This document shows positions 56,068 through 64,000 of a stretch of DNA of 64,000 nt, in pieces. The stretch lies in the NCBI RefSeq assembly GCF_025377685.1, contig NZ_JACEHK010000006.1:1-64000 (forward strand). Direction: 5' to 3'. Each line of letters starts with the position of its first letter. Position 1 is the first letter of the stretch. The position numbers and the translations under genes were made by a program. Origin of the DNA: Anaerobacillus sp. CMMVII (GTDB lineage: Bacteria > Bacillota > Bacilli > Bacillales > Anaerobacillaceae). Under the pieces are notes generated by a model. The model ran no database searches and had not been told where the DNA came from. It saw only the letters and a list, made by a program, of their open reading frames with translations.

Positions 56068-56823
56068 ATGCGTTTGGTTCATTATGGTTTTGTCACGTTG
56101 TTACTAATTTTATTCATTACGGGGTGTGGTCAAGGGACGACTGAGGAAAATACCGGAGAGGTTAACGAGCCTGTCACTGAAGTGGACGAGCCTGCACCGG
56201 CAGCAGAAGAGATTACCCCAGTTGACTATCCTCAATTTAATACGGATGTTCAACCAACTGAAAGAGTAGTTAAGATGGTTACGAGCAAGGGAGAAATCAC
56301 GATTCGTCTTTATCCTGAATACGCACCACTTGCGGTAGAAAATTTCTTAACTCATAGTGAAAATGGTTACTATGATGGTGTCTTGTTTCATCGGGTAATT
56401 AATGATTTTATGATCCAATCTGGAGATCCTAATGGAACTGGAATGGGTGGTGAAAGCATCTATGGAGAACCTTTTGCGGATGAGTTCTCTCCAAGTCTCG
56501 CTCATTTTAGAGGTGCTTTATCAATGGCCAATCCTGGGCGACCAAACACGAACGGTAGTCAATTTTTCATTGTGCAAACAGACGATTTTAACCGCAGTAT
56601 TATTGGGCAAATAGAACAACAAAATGGGATTAAGTTTCCAGAAGAAACGATTGAACTGTATGAGCAACATGGAGGAACTCCATATCTAGATTATCGTCAT
56701 ACAGTTTTTGGACATGTAGTAGAGGGAATGGATGTCGTGGACGAGATCGCTAGAACTCCAGTTGGTACTAATGATCGTCCACTCGAAGATATTATCATCG
56801 AGAGAATTGAGATTTTGAATTAA
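56068..56823 (+). CDS. Cyclophilin-type peptidyl-prolyl isomerase lipoprotein
   Basis: 251 residues with lipobox FITGCGQ (Cys20), an acidic linker (EENTGEVNEPVTEVDEPAPA) and a cyclophilin domain: GVLFHRVINDFMIQSGDPNG, GALSMANPGRPNTNGSQFFI, VFGHVVEGMDVVDEI. Folds exported proteins on the outer face of the membrane. AAGGAGGAATTTACATA before ATG. Confidence 0.93.
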   Translation: MRLVHYGFVTLLLILFITGCGQGTTEENTGEVNEPVTEVDEPAPAAEEITPVDYPQFNTDVQPTERVVKMVTSKGEITIRLYPEYAPLAVENFLTHSENGYYDGVLFHRVINDFMIQSGDPNGTGMGGESIYGEPFADEFSPSLAHFRGALSMANPGRPNTNGSQFFIVQTDDFNRSIIGQIEQQNGIKFPEETIELYEQHGGTPYLDYRHTVFGHVVEGMDVVDEIARTPVGTNDRPLEDIIIERIEILN

Positions 56824-56877
56824 TAGAGAAAAGTTCACGGAATAGTTGAGCAGAAAAAGTAAATAACATTTGTTTTG

Positions 56878-56914
56878 GTATACGAATTGCACGCGAATTC
56901 GTATACCTCTTTTT
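56878..56914 (+). terminator. Terminator of the cyclophilin gene
   Basis: GGTATACGAATT-GCACGCG-AATTCGTATACC then TCTTTTT; perfect 12-bp stem. Confidence 0.85.
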
Positions 56915-56929
56915 ATTGGGGGCTGTAAA

Positions 56930-57432
56930 ATGAAAAAAATTGTAATTATTGGTTCGGGTGGCTCTGGAAAATCGACATTAGCAAGAAAATTAGGCGAAAA
57001 ATTAAAAAGAAACGTGTATCATCTTGATGCCTTATTTTGGAAACCTAATTGGGTGGGGGTTCCGAAAGATGAACAAAGAAAAGTTCAAAATGAGTTAATT
57101 AAAGAAGAAGAGTGGATTATTGATGGTAATTATGGTGGGACAATGGAGATTAGACTAAATGCTGCTGATACGATCATTTTTTTAGATCTTCCGAGAACAT
57201 TATGCGTCTTTCGTGCAAGTAAAAGAATGATTCAATATCGAAATAGAACAAGACCGGATATGGGAGAGGGATGCGAAGAAAAGTTTGACTTAGAATTTTA
57301 AGATGGATATGGGAATATCCAAAAAAGAAAAAACCTCAGATTTTAGACCAACTTCAACAATTTTCTAAAGATAAACAAGTTATTATATTGAAGTCACCAA
57401 AAGATGTAACACACTTTTTAGAAAAGTTTTAA
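56930..57432 (+). pseudogene. Adenylate kinase-like NTPase (FlaR-type), one frameshift
   Basis: P-loop GSGGSGKSTLARKLGEKL at residues 8-25, LDALFWKPNWVGVP and EEEWIIDGNYGGT identify the small AAA_18/FlaR-like kinase family once called DNA topology modulation proteins. The frame ends at TAA after KFDLEF; adding one T to the run 57296-57299 continues LRWIWEYPKKKKPQILDQLQ to TAA at 57430, about 168 residues, the family length. ATG 56930 follows GGGGGCTGTAAA. Confidence 0.8.
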
Positions 57433-57550
57433 GAAGAAATAGACTAAGCTAAGTGACTCTACTCCAATGAGCCTCAAATCATTCCATATTTTACATAATA
57501 GCATTTTAAAATGTAACAAATAATGGGACTAGATATCTTGTTCATATTAA

Positions 57551-57594
57551 AACTAGCATACAAAACGCAGATCTGTACGTTTTGTATGCTAGTT
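57551..57594 (-). terminator. Perfect 17-bp hairpin, probable amylase terminator
   Basis: AACTAGCATACAAAACG / CGTTTTGTATGCTAGTT with a 10-nt loop containing AGATCT. On the minus strand it is followed by TTAATA and lies 130 nt after the alpha-amylase stop. An insertion-element remnant is the alternative. The rest of 57433-57646 has no gene. Confidence 0.5.
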
Positions 57595-57646
57595 AACTAT
57601 TATGCATTGAATTCTCAACTAATAAAAACGGAAACAATTATTTTTA

Positions 57647-57705
57647 TGTTCCAAAGAGCGCGTTGGAACACGAAAATACAATTAAATGTAGAATTCATGT
57701 TCCAA
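57647..57705. repeat. Three TGTTCCAA copies
   Basis: TGTTCCAA (57647), inverted TTGGAACA (57663) and TGTTCCAA (57698) just beyond the amylase 3' end; the first two make a hairpin with loop AGAGCGCG. Confidence 0.5.
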
Positions 57706-57725
57706 GACGTCAAGCTCCATTTTTA

Positions 57726-59309
57726 TTATTCTTTTATTCCAAAGATAACCGTGGAGTACGGTGGTAAAGTAATTGTGTCACTTGTCACTGTGGAATCCTC
57801 GTGAGAAGTGAAAATAAGTTCTCCCATAGGGGCTTCTATCACTATGTTAATTTCATCTTTTGACAAGTTATGAATGACCGTTAGTTCCTCGCCATTGTAC
57901 TCCCGCTTAAAAGCTAGGCTTCCTTGTTCACGTATTGATGTTTCTGCAAGATTACCGAATAGTAACGCAGGTTGAGAACGTCGAAGATAAATCATTGTTT
58001 TATAGTGCTGTAATAATGAATTCGGATCAGCTAGTTGTGCTTCTACAGAAGGAGCGTCAACACCTGTATCGTACTTCGGCTCGATCCAACTTGTTTGGCC
58101 AGCGTTCGCCCCCTCATACCAGAGCATTGGCTCGCGGATATGCTCGTCTGGTTTTGCACCTTGCATTCCGATTTCCTCGCCGTAATAGATAAATGGGCTT
58201 CCGGGTAAAGTTAGTAACAGTGCTGCAGCCATTTTTGCTTGCTCTTTATTCCCTCGTAGTTCACTCATTACTCGATTGATATCATGATTCGTGATAAAAG
58301 TAGAGTCAACGAAATCTTTTGAATATCTTTCAAACGTATCGAGGGTCCGAATTAATTTAGGTACGACAGAGCCACCCCGTTCTGATCTAACAGCCTTTAA
58401 AATATCCTCGGCCAAATCGAAATTAAACGTAGAATGTAGTCCGTCTTCTAAATATGGACCTGCTACTTGAGGGAGATCCCAAACTTCACCAACTAGGAAG
58501 ACATCTTCTTTTACCTCTTCCATTGCAGAGCGGAATTCTTGCCACCAGACAATGTTTTGAGGTTTATCTTTCGGAAAAATATGCTTAGCTGCATCTAAAC
58601 GGAAACCGTCGACACCAACGTCTTCTAGCCAAAATTTGCCGATGTTAATCATTTCTTGGCGAACTTCTTCATTATAAAAATTGAAGTCGGGCATCCCGCC
58701 CCAGAAAACGCTGAAATAGTTATTTGGTGCCTCGCCGTGCCAGAACAGTTGTCCCCATTCGCCGCGCTCTCTTAAATTAGTTGTTTCATCTGCCCAAATG
58801 TACCAATCTCGATAACGACTTTCTTTAGAAGAAATAGCATCTTGGAAGAAAGGGTGCATTGTACTAGAGTGATTAACAACCAAATCAATGATCACTTTAA
58901 TATCACGTTCATGTGCTTCAGCTAAAAATAATTTAAAATCCTCTATCGTTCCGTAGTCTGGATGGATATCATAATAATCAGTTACATCATAGCCATGATA
59001 AGAAGGAGAGGGGTGAATAGGCATTAACCAAATTCCTTCCACTCCAAGTTCCTGTAAATAATCAAGCTTTTTAGTCATACCATTAATATCACCGATTCCA
59101 TCCCCCGTCGAATCGTAAAAGGCGCGAACAAAAATTTCATAGAAAACAGTATTAGGAAAGCTAGAAATGAGTTCATTATGGTCAATGGTTTCAACCACAG
59201 CAACATCATTTGGTTGCTGTTCAGTTTCAGGGGTGGTACATCCTGTTACAAAAACCAATAAAACGATAATGGTAAGTAACATGTGCCTTTTTAAATTTGA
59301 AAAATACAT
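57726..59309 (-). CDS. Alpha-amylase (GH13) lipoprotein
   Basis: 527 residues with lipobox FVTGCTT (Cys24). GH13 regions: VIIDLVVNHSS, DGFRLDAAKHIF (nucleophile Asp), FLVGEVWDLP (acid/base Glu), FITNHDINR (third Asp). Hydrolyses alpha-1,4-glucans on the cell surface. GGAGGTTTTTATATG start. A catabolite-response (cre) element lies between promoter and start, so repression by glucose via CcpA is expected. Confidence 0.95.
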   Translation of the reverse strand: MYFSNLKRHMLLTIIVLLVFVTGCTTPETEQQPNDVAVVETIDHNELISSFPNTVFYEIFVRAFYDSTGDGIGDINGMTKKLDYLQELGVEGIWLMPIHPSPSYHGYDVTDYYDIHPDYGTIEDFKLFLAEAHERDIKVIIDLVVNHSSTMHPFFQDAISSKESRYRDWYIWADETTNLRERGEWGQLFWHGEAPNNYFSVFWGGMPDFNFYNEEVRQEMINIGKFWLEDVGVDGFRLDAAKHIFPKDKPQNIVWWQEFRSAMEEVKEDVFLVGEVWDLPQVAGPYLEDGLHSTFNFDLAEDILKAVRSERGGSVVPKLIRTLDTFERYSKDFVDSTFITNHDINRVMSELRGNKEQAKMAAALLLTLPGSPFIYYGEEIGMQGAKPDEHIREPMLWYEGANAGQTSWIEPKYDTGVDAPSVEAQLADPNSLLQHYKTMIYLRRSQPALLFGNLAETSIREQGSLAFKREYNGEELTVIHNLSKDEINIVIEAPMGELIFTSHEDSTVTSDTITLPPYSTVIFGIKE

Positions 59310-59327
59310 ATAAAAACCTCCAATATG

Positions 59328-59341
59328 TGCAAACGTTTACT
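59328..59341. promoter_or_regulatory. cre site (CcpA) of the alpha-amylase gene
   Basis: TGCAAACGTTTACT fits the consensus TGNAANCGNWNNCW at every fixed position and ends 19 nt before the start codon. The remainder of 59342-59644 shows no gene. Confidence 0.75.
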
Positions 59342-59644
59342 TAATAACAATCTAAATTTTATCAGAGAAATTGTATAGAGTAAACAATAAAGCGAAACCG
59401 ATTGCACAAATTGAGAGTAGTTAAAAAAAGGAATGCTTTTATCTACTCGTGCTAGATTTACATGAATGAAGGTAAAGACCAAGGATTCATCATTACCTTC
59501 GCGGTACATGGATGAAGGATCGAAAAAGGACAACGATTGAACTTCACCATAGTTTTGAGGGGAAATAAAAGACCGCTGTTCCCCGTTTAGTTGTATCGAT
59601 TAACTCAATGACCAAATCTCACATCTAGTTAAAATACTAAGTTA

Positions 59645-60343
59645 TTATTTTGTTTCTAAAGTGACCTCACCAACACCTTGCGAAATGAATATTTTAATCA
59701 CTTGATCTGAGTCTACAGTCGTTTTGTAGCGACCATCTTCCTTAACAAAACCATCTGCAGAGACACTACCAATTCCTTTACTTACATCAACAATGACTGC
59801 TTGATTTTCAGAAAAAATGAGTTTAGTACTGCCGACACCACTACTTACATTTACAGTGAAATCGGTACTAATTACCTCTGATAGATCAATAACGGTTTCA
59901 CCGACACCTGCCTGAACAGATAGTTCTGTGAGTTGGAGGTTGCTGAATTTCAGATGACTTTCACCAACACCGAGATTTAAATCAAATGAAAGTGGAATTT
60001 GATCTGTAAATGCAAGTTCCCACTCATTTTTCACCGTACCTGTAAAATTAGATTTTTTAGGTTTAAGTTGTAATGTTGCTTTTTCATTCTTCGCACGATA
60101 ATTGAGTTTAGGAACGAGACTCTCATCACTGTATGTGAATTGACCATGGACGAATGCGTCAGAACTACCGATAAACTTTAATTCACCAACACCAAAGTGA
60201 AGCTCAATCGCTCCTTCTTTTAAACTTTCATCGAATTCAATAGATTCGGTGACTGTTTCTGTTGGCCCGGAGACGAGATAGGAGAAGCTACAGCCTGCAA
60301 GGAACAATAAACAAGTGCCAAGAAAAAAAATCCATTTTTTCAT
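59645..60343 (-). CDS. Toast-rack/LiaF-like lipoprotein
   Basis: 232 residues, lipobox FLAGCSF (Cys18). The rest is a repeating beta structure with GVGELKFIG, GVGESHLKF, GVGETVIDL, GVGSTKLIF, GIGSVSADG and GVGEVTLET, one per strand turn, the toast-rack (DUF2154/DUF4097-like) solenoid. Relatives sense or respond to envelope stress. AAGGAGGAAATGTT before ATG. Confidence 0.82.
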   Translation of the reverse strand: MKKWIFFLGTCLLFLAGCSFSYLVSGPTETVTESIEFDESLKEGAIELHFGVGELKFIGSSDAFVHGQFTYSDESLVPKLNYRAKNEKATLQLKPKKSNFTGTVKNEWELAFTDQIPLSFDLNLGVGESHLKFSNLQLTELSVQAGVGETVIDLSEVISTDFTVNVSSGVGSTKLIFSENQAVIVDVSKGIGSVSADGFVKEDGRYKTTVDSDQVIKIFISQGVGEVTLETK

Positions 60344-60513
60344 AACATTTCCTCCTTAATTATTATGTCTAAATTTTACCATTAAAAGGGGATAATGAAG
60401 CTAGGACGAAAAATAATTATTTTTATCATAATGCTGTCTATTAAAAAGGTTAGTAATGACAAGATATACCATGGTCTCGGGGGATCTTTCTTACATTCAA
60501 AGTTTTTAAATTT

Positions 60514-60703
60514 GGCTGTTTTCGCAATATTTGTTGCTTTCGTAAAAATCCCAAAATCCGGATTTTTACACATAAATACTAAGATTTCACTACTTAATTT
60601 AGTAAGTAGTGCTCTTTTGTTACTTAATTTATTAAGTGATATATTCATCTAAGGAATATTCCAATTATTTAGGTGAAAAGCAACAATGTTTTAGAAAAGA
60701 GCC
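60514..60703 (-). mobile_element. MITE-like element, type A, copy 2
   Basis: Reverse complement of 40306-40497 with about 80% identity by eye and the same terminal repeats (GGCTCTTTTCTAAAACATTG at one end). Inserted upstream of the ABC operon promoter. Confidence 0.8.
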
Positions 60704-60775
60704 TTAAATTTTTGATTATTGAATTGTCCATCCAGCCACACTGTTTACGAAAAACCCTAACCTATCTAAAAACAG

Positions 60776-60804
60776 TTGACTTAGAATGTGTGTCAGTGTA
60801 TTAT
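60776..60804 (+). promoter_or_regulatory. Sigma-A promoter of the ABC operon
   Basis: TTGACT (60776-60781), 17-nt spacer, TATTAT (60799-60804). The ~50-nt leader before the ABC start is the likely place for the GntR operator. Confidence 0.7.
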
Positions 60805-60858
60805 TCTATTAGTACAGTAGTTCTTTAATACTTATGTATATTTTGAGGGGGGATCATA

Positions 60859-61782
60859 ATGACAACGCCCGTAGTTTCCATAAAAAATCTGTCTAAAGTG
60901 ATAAAAGGTAAAAAAATTATTGATAATCTTAGCTTTGAAATTTACCCGGGTGAAGTGTTTGGATTTCTTGGCCCGAATGGAGCAGGGAAGACAACGACGA
61001 TTCGGATGATCGTCGGCTTAATTTCGATGACAGAAGGAGAAGTCATAATAAAGGGGAAAGACGTAGCCAAAAATTTCGAGGAGGCTATTTCAGAAGTAGG
61101 AGCGATTGTTGAAAATCCGGAAATGTATAAATTTTTAACAGGGTATCAAAACCTAATTCACTATGCTCGGATGGTACATGGAGTTTCAGAGGAGAGAATC
61201 AATCAGGTTGTTAAACTAGTCGGTTTGACTGAAAGGATTCATGAGAAGGTAAAAACATATTCATTGGGAATGAGGCAGCGGTTAGGGTTAGCTCAAGCTC
61301 TATTACATTCTCCGTCCGTATTAATTTTGGATGAACCGACAAATGGTTTAGACCCTGCTGGAATTCGTGAAATTCGTGACTATTTACGTAGGTTAGCTAG
61401 AGAAGAAGGGCTAGCAGTAATTGTGTCTAGTCATCTGTTATCGGAAATGGAATTAATGTGTGATCGTATTGGGATCATTCAAAAAGGAAAATTGATTGGT
61501 GTGCAAGCTGTAAATGAATTTATTAATGGCCAAAAAGAACTAATGATACGGTTTTTGGTGGATCATGTTGTGTTAGCATCTGACTTGTTAAAAGAACAAT
61601 TTTCAGAACTTTCGTTTCAAATAAACGCAGATTTTATTGAAATTAATTTAGAAAAGGACCAGATCCCACTTGTTAATAAAGCATTGGTTATGAATGGTGT
61701 AAATGTCTTTGGAATTAGCCAAACGGCAAAATCATTAGAGGATAAATTTTTGGAAGTAACAGGAGGGGAACAGATTGTTTAA
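60859..61782 (+). CDS. ABC transporter ATP-binding protein
   Basis: 307 residues. Walker A GPNGAGKTTTIRMIVGL, signature SLGMRQRLGLAQALL, Walker B VLILDEPTNGLDPAG, H-loop VSSHLLSEME, then a ~80-residue C-terminal domain as in BcrA/YtrB-type exporters. Drives the permease encoded next, with which it overlaps by 8 nt. Members of this class often give peptide-antibiotic tolerance. Confidence 0.92.
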   Translation: MTTPVVSIKNLSKVIKGKKIIDNLSFEIYPGEVFGFLGPNGAGKTTTIRMIVGLISMTEGEVIIKGKDVAKNFEEAISEVGAIVENPEMYKFLTGYQNLIHYARMVHGVSEERINQVVKLVGLTERIHEKVKTYSLGMRQRLGLAQALLHSPSVLILDEPTNGLDPAGIREIRDYLRRLAREEGLAVIVSSHLLSEMELMCDRIGIIQKGKLIGVQAVNEFINGQKELMIRFLVDHVVLASDLLKEQFSELSFQINADFIEINLEKDQIPLVNKALVMNGVNVFGISQTAKSLEDKFLEVTGGEQIV

Positions 61783-62723
61783 TTTGATGAGGCTAATTCA
61801 AAATGAAACATGAAAATATACTATCGGCCTGGTACTTGGGTTATGTTTGTCATCCTCATTACGTTATTACTAATTATAGGACTTTTTACAAAGTTTATTT
61901 AGATGATCCAGGTCCTGGGGGTTGGCAAGAAGGTGTCATTGCCAAAAATGCTCAATATCAAATGATCATTGCTGAGGGTGGAATGCCTGGAATGGCGCTC
62001 GAGCACTATCAACGTGAAATTATTTTAAATGAATATCGTCTAGAACATGATATTCCTCCAGTTGAAACAAAAAGTTTCTGGGGATTCATGACATCAAGTG
62101 TTAATTTAATAAGCATTGTTACGATGTTTACAATTATTGTGGCTGCCGGAATTGTTGCTGGTGAATTTACTTGGGGAACTATTAAGCTACTCTTAATTCG
62201 ACCAGCATCTAGATCAAAAATCTTACTATCCAAATATTTAGCAACCTTTGTTTTTGCCATTTTGATGTTACTTGGCTTATTTATCTTTTCAATTGGAATC
62301 GGTGCCTTATTGTTTGGAGCTTCAACTCTTACACAACCGCACCTGTTTTTTGAGGCAGGAACAGTTGTCGAACGGAACATGTTTAGCCATATCCTAATGC
62401 TTTATAGCTTAAGTAGTGTTGAATTATTAATGATGGTGACTTTTGCGTTTATGATTTCAACGATTTTCCGAAGCAGTTCATTAGCGATTGGTTTAGCTTT
62501 GTTTTTAATGTTTACTGGAAGTCAGCTAGTTCATGTCCTAAGTCAATATGAATGGGTAAAATATATTTTGTTTGCGAATACGTACCTTGTTCAATATATC
62601 GAAGGAACCCCAATTGTAGAAGGAATGACAATGACATTCTCATTGGTGATGTTGGCGATCTATTTCATTATATTTAATCTGTTATCTTGGGTGATTTTCC
62701 AAAAACGCGATGTTGCAGCATAA
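61775..62723 (+). pseudogene. ABC-2 type permease, two frameshifts
   Basis: Starts TTG 61775 after AGGAGGGG, overlapping the ATPase stop. Reads LFNLMRLIQNE, then needs one base at 61806-61808 to give NMKIYYRPGTWVMFVILITL, then one more at 61898-61900 to rejoin the long open frame at DDPGPGGWQEG. Restored it would be ~316 residues with six helices, including GIVAGEFTWGTIKLLLIRPASRS typical of ABC-2 permeases. In the present form the first helix cannot be joined to the rest, so the exporter is probably inactive unless the sequence is in error. Confidence 0.75.
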
Positions 62724-62735
62724 GGGGGAAGGGTT

Positions 62736-63107
62736 ATGAGTGTATCCTTTGATAATTCAAAACCAATATATTTGCAGCTAATGGACTATTTTTTTCAACA
62801 AATCTGTAACGGTTCGCTAATTCCAGGCCAAAAATTACCCTCAGTTCGAGAAACAGCTGTTGATGTCGGTGTTAACCCGAATACTGTTCAAAGGACATAC
62901 GCTGAGATGGAACGAAAAGGGATTGTCGAGGCAAGGAGAGGTCAGGGGTCATTTGTAACTGATAATGAAGTCGTGATAAAGCAGTTGCGGTCTGAAATCT
63001 CTGAACAATATATAACGACTTTTATTACCTATATGTTAAACAATGGCTTTTCTGAGGCGGAAATTATTGAGCAAGTGAAAGTGGCATTAAAAAAGTCGAA
63101 TGGTTGA
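62736..63107 (+). CDS. GntR-family regulator (YtrA type)
   Basis: 123 residues: winged helix with PIYLQLMDYFFQQICNGSLI, PGQKLPSVRETAVDVGVNPN, then only a short ~45-residue helical tail, which is the YtrA subfamily that represses its own ABC operon. Lies between the two ABC units, AAGGGGGAAGGGTT before ATG. Ligand unknown; in relatives cell-wall antibiotics induce. Confidence 0.9.
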   Translation: MSVSFDNSKPIYLQLMDYFFQQICNGSLIPGQKLPSVRETAVDVGVNPNTVQRTYAEMERKGIVEARRGQGSFVTDNEVVIKQLRSEISEQYITTFITYMLNNGFSEAEIIEQVKVALKKSNG

Positions 63108-63117
63108 GGTGAAAATT

Positions 63118-63816
63118 ATGGATCCGATAGTTAGATTTCATCAAGTGTCAAAAAGATTTGGATTAACGTTAGCTCTAAAAGATGTTAGTTTTGAAGTTCC
63201 AACTGGTGGAATTATTGGCTTGGTTGGGCCTAATGGTAGTGGGAAGTCAACATTGTTAAAATTGATTGCGGGTTTATTGAAAAGATCATCTGGTGAGATT
63301 GAGGTAGCGAGAATAAATGTTACTAGGTTAATAGCAAATAAGGTCGCCTTCCTTGCTGAGGTTGACTCCTTGTATGATTTTTATACTGTAGATGAGACGA
63401 TCCGTTTCTCTGCAAGTGTTTTCCCGGACTTTGACGTTCAAAAAGCTCATACAATCATTCAGGCTCTCGAAGTTGATCGCACGAAAAAAGTAGGAACATT
63501 ATCAAAAGGAAACCGTGCCAGAGTAAAGATTGCAATTGCACTCTCACGAAAAGTACCTTTATTAATTATGGATGAACCGTTATCAGGGTTAGACCCATTA
63601 GTTAGAGAAGATATTATCAAATTAATTGCCAAGTTTGTTGAAATGGAAGAGCAAACTCTTATTATCTCAACACATGAAGTGACTGAAATTGAACCTTTAC
63701 TAGATCATGTAATAGTAGTTAAAAATGGTGAAATTTTATTGTCGGAAAATGTAGAGGAGCTTCGAGAAGTAAGGGGGCAAAGTGTGTTAGATATTATGAA
63801 GGAGGTTCTAAAATGA
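63118..63816 (+). CDS. ABC transporter ATP-binding protein
   Basis: 232 residues. Walker A GPNGSGKSTLLKLIAGL, a shortened signature TLSKGNRARVKIA, Walker B LIMDEPLSGLDP, H-loop STHEVTEIEP. I choose ATG 63118 (GAGGTG 7 nt before) rather than the GTG/ATG at 63100 that overlaps the regulator. Stop overlaps the next start (ATGA). Confidence 0.9.
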   Translation: MDPIVRFHQVSKRFGLTLALKDVSFEVPTGGIIGLVGPNGSGKSTLLKLIAGLLKRSSGEIEVARINVTRLIANKVAFLAEVDSLYDFYTVDETIRFSASVFPDFDVQKAHTIIQALEVDRTKKVGTLSKGNRARVKIAIALSRKVPLLIMDEPLSGLDPLVREDIIKLIAKFVEMEEQTLIISTHEVTEIEPLLDHVIVVKNGEILLSENVEELREVRGQSVLDIMKEVLK

Positions 63817-64000
63817 GTTGGCTAGCGCTTTATATGAAAGAGCTCCGTTTAACAAGAACTAGTTTTCTAATTAACATGATGTCTTTAGTGGTGGTCGGTG
63901 GTTTGTTATTCTATCTGATTGAACGGCACAGCCCCTTTTTCGTCACCTTAACCGTGCTACTAATCGTCGCGCACTTTTTTTACATGTTTTTTGCAATGCT
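63813..64000 (+). CDS. ABC permease, partial
   Basis: ATG in the ATGA overlap after AAGGAGGTTCTAAA; reads MSWLALYMKELRLTRTSFLI and then at least two hydrophobic helices before the window ends. Partner of the second ATPase. Confidence 0.8.
   Translation, partial: MSWLALYMKELRLTRTSFLINMMSLVVVGGLLFYLIERHSPFFVTLTVLLIVAHFFYMFFAM

Noticed and set aside
1-64000. CRISPR array
   Set aside because: No regularly spaced direct repeats with unique spacers; the repeats found are dispersed or inverted.
1-64000. Prophage, integrase or replication origin
   Set aside because: No integrase, phage structural or DnaA-box cluster seen; the mobile sequences are short non-coding elements only.

Overview
The window looks like the chromosome of a low-GC, endospore-forming Bacillaceae. 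Small acid-soluble spore proteins (SspO, SspP, SspN, Tlp) sit around an aconitase gene in an order close to the Bacillus subtilis citB region. There is also a YhcN-type spore lipoprotein, a spore-type Ku/LigD pair, AGGAGG ribosome sites and frequent TTG/GTG starts. A complete selenocysteine (Sec) machinery and a copper nitrite reductase-like lipoprotein behind an FNR-type box point to an anaerobic or facultatively anaerobic member; an Anaerobacillus-like genus is my inference, not something shown by sequence.

Layout. 1-8 kb: a broken small gene, a type I restriction-modification system (hsdR, hsdM, hsdS) and a membrane-anchored Mrr-like nuclease. 8.2-19.2 kb: a selenium locus with selC (tRNA-Sec), a short tRNA-like gene, a frameshifted CNNM/CorC gene, selB overlapped by a SenB-like glycosyltransferase, a DUF3231 gene, a LysR regulator, selD (itself with an in-frame UGA), a SelW-like selenoprotein read through UGA, and selA. 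19.3-21.2 kb: a two-domain fasciclin surface protein with its sortase. 21.2-27.3 kb: spore protein genes, aconitase, and a DUF1657/DUF421 pair. 27.4-30.1 kb: ligD and ku, each broken by two frameshifts. 30-38 kb: small membrane proteins, a DMT exporter, a double-AAA ATPase, a YbgC-like thioesterase, tlp and nadE. 38-50 kb: PHP phosphoesterase, RNase H-like protein, metA, a duplicated P-loop ATPase, NirK-like protein, EAL protein, MFS transporter and chemotaxis receptor. 50-60 kb: YhcN and YwpF proteins, a 1029-residue GNAT chimera with an amidohydrolase, a cyclophilin lipoprotein, a nucleotide kinase-like pseudogene, a lipoprotein alpha-amylase and a toast-rack lipoprotein. 60.8-64 kb: an ABC export operon with a GntR regulator, cut by the window end.

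How it fits together. SelD makes selenophosphate, SelA uses it to convert Ser-tRNA-Sec (selC) to Sec-tRNA, and SelB delivers this at UGA codons with a bacterial SECIS. Both local UGA genes have a hairpin at the right distance. The glycosyltransferase overlapping selB could be a second user of selenophosphate, giving a selenosugar branch.

Scattered through the window are five MITE-like elements sharing termini (two internal types), three copies of a separate hairpin repeat, and a four-copy ACGTTCC repeat. At least nine single-base deletions in A/T runs break otherwise recognisable genes; real decay and assembly error cannot be separated from sequence alone.
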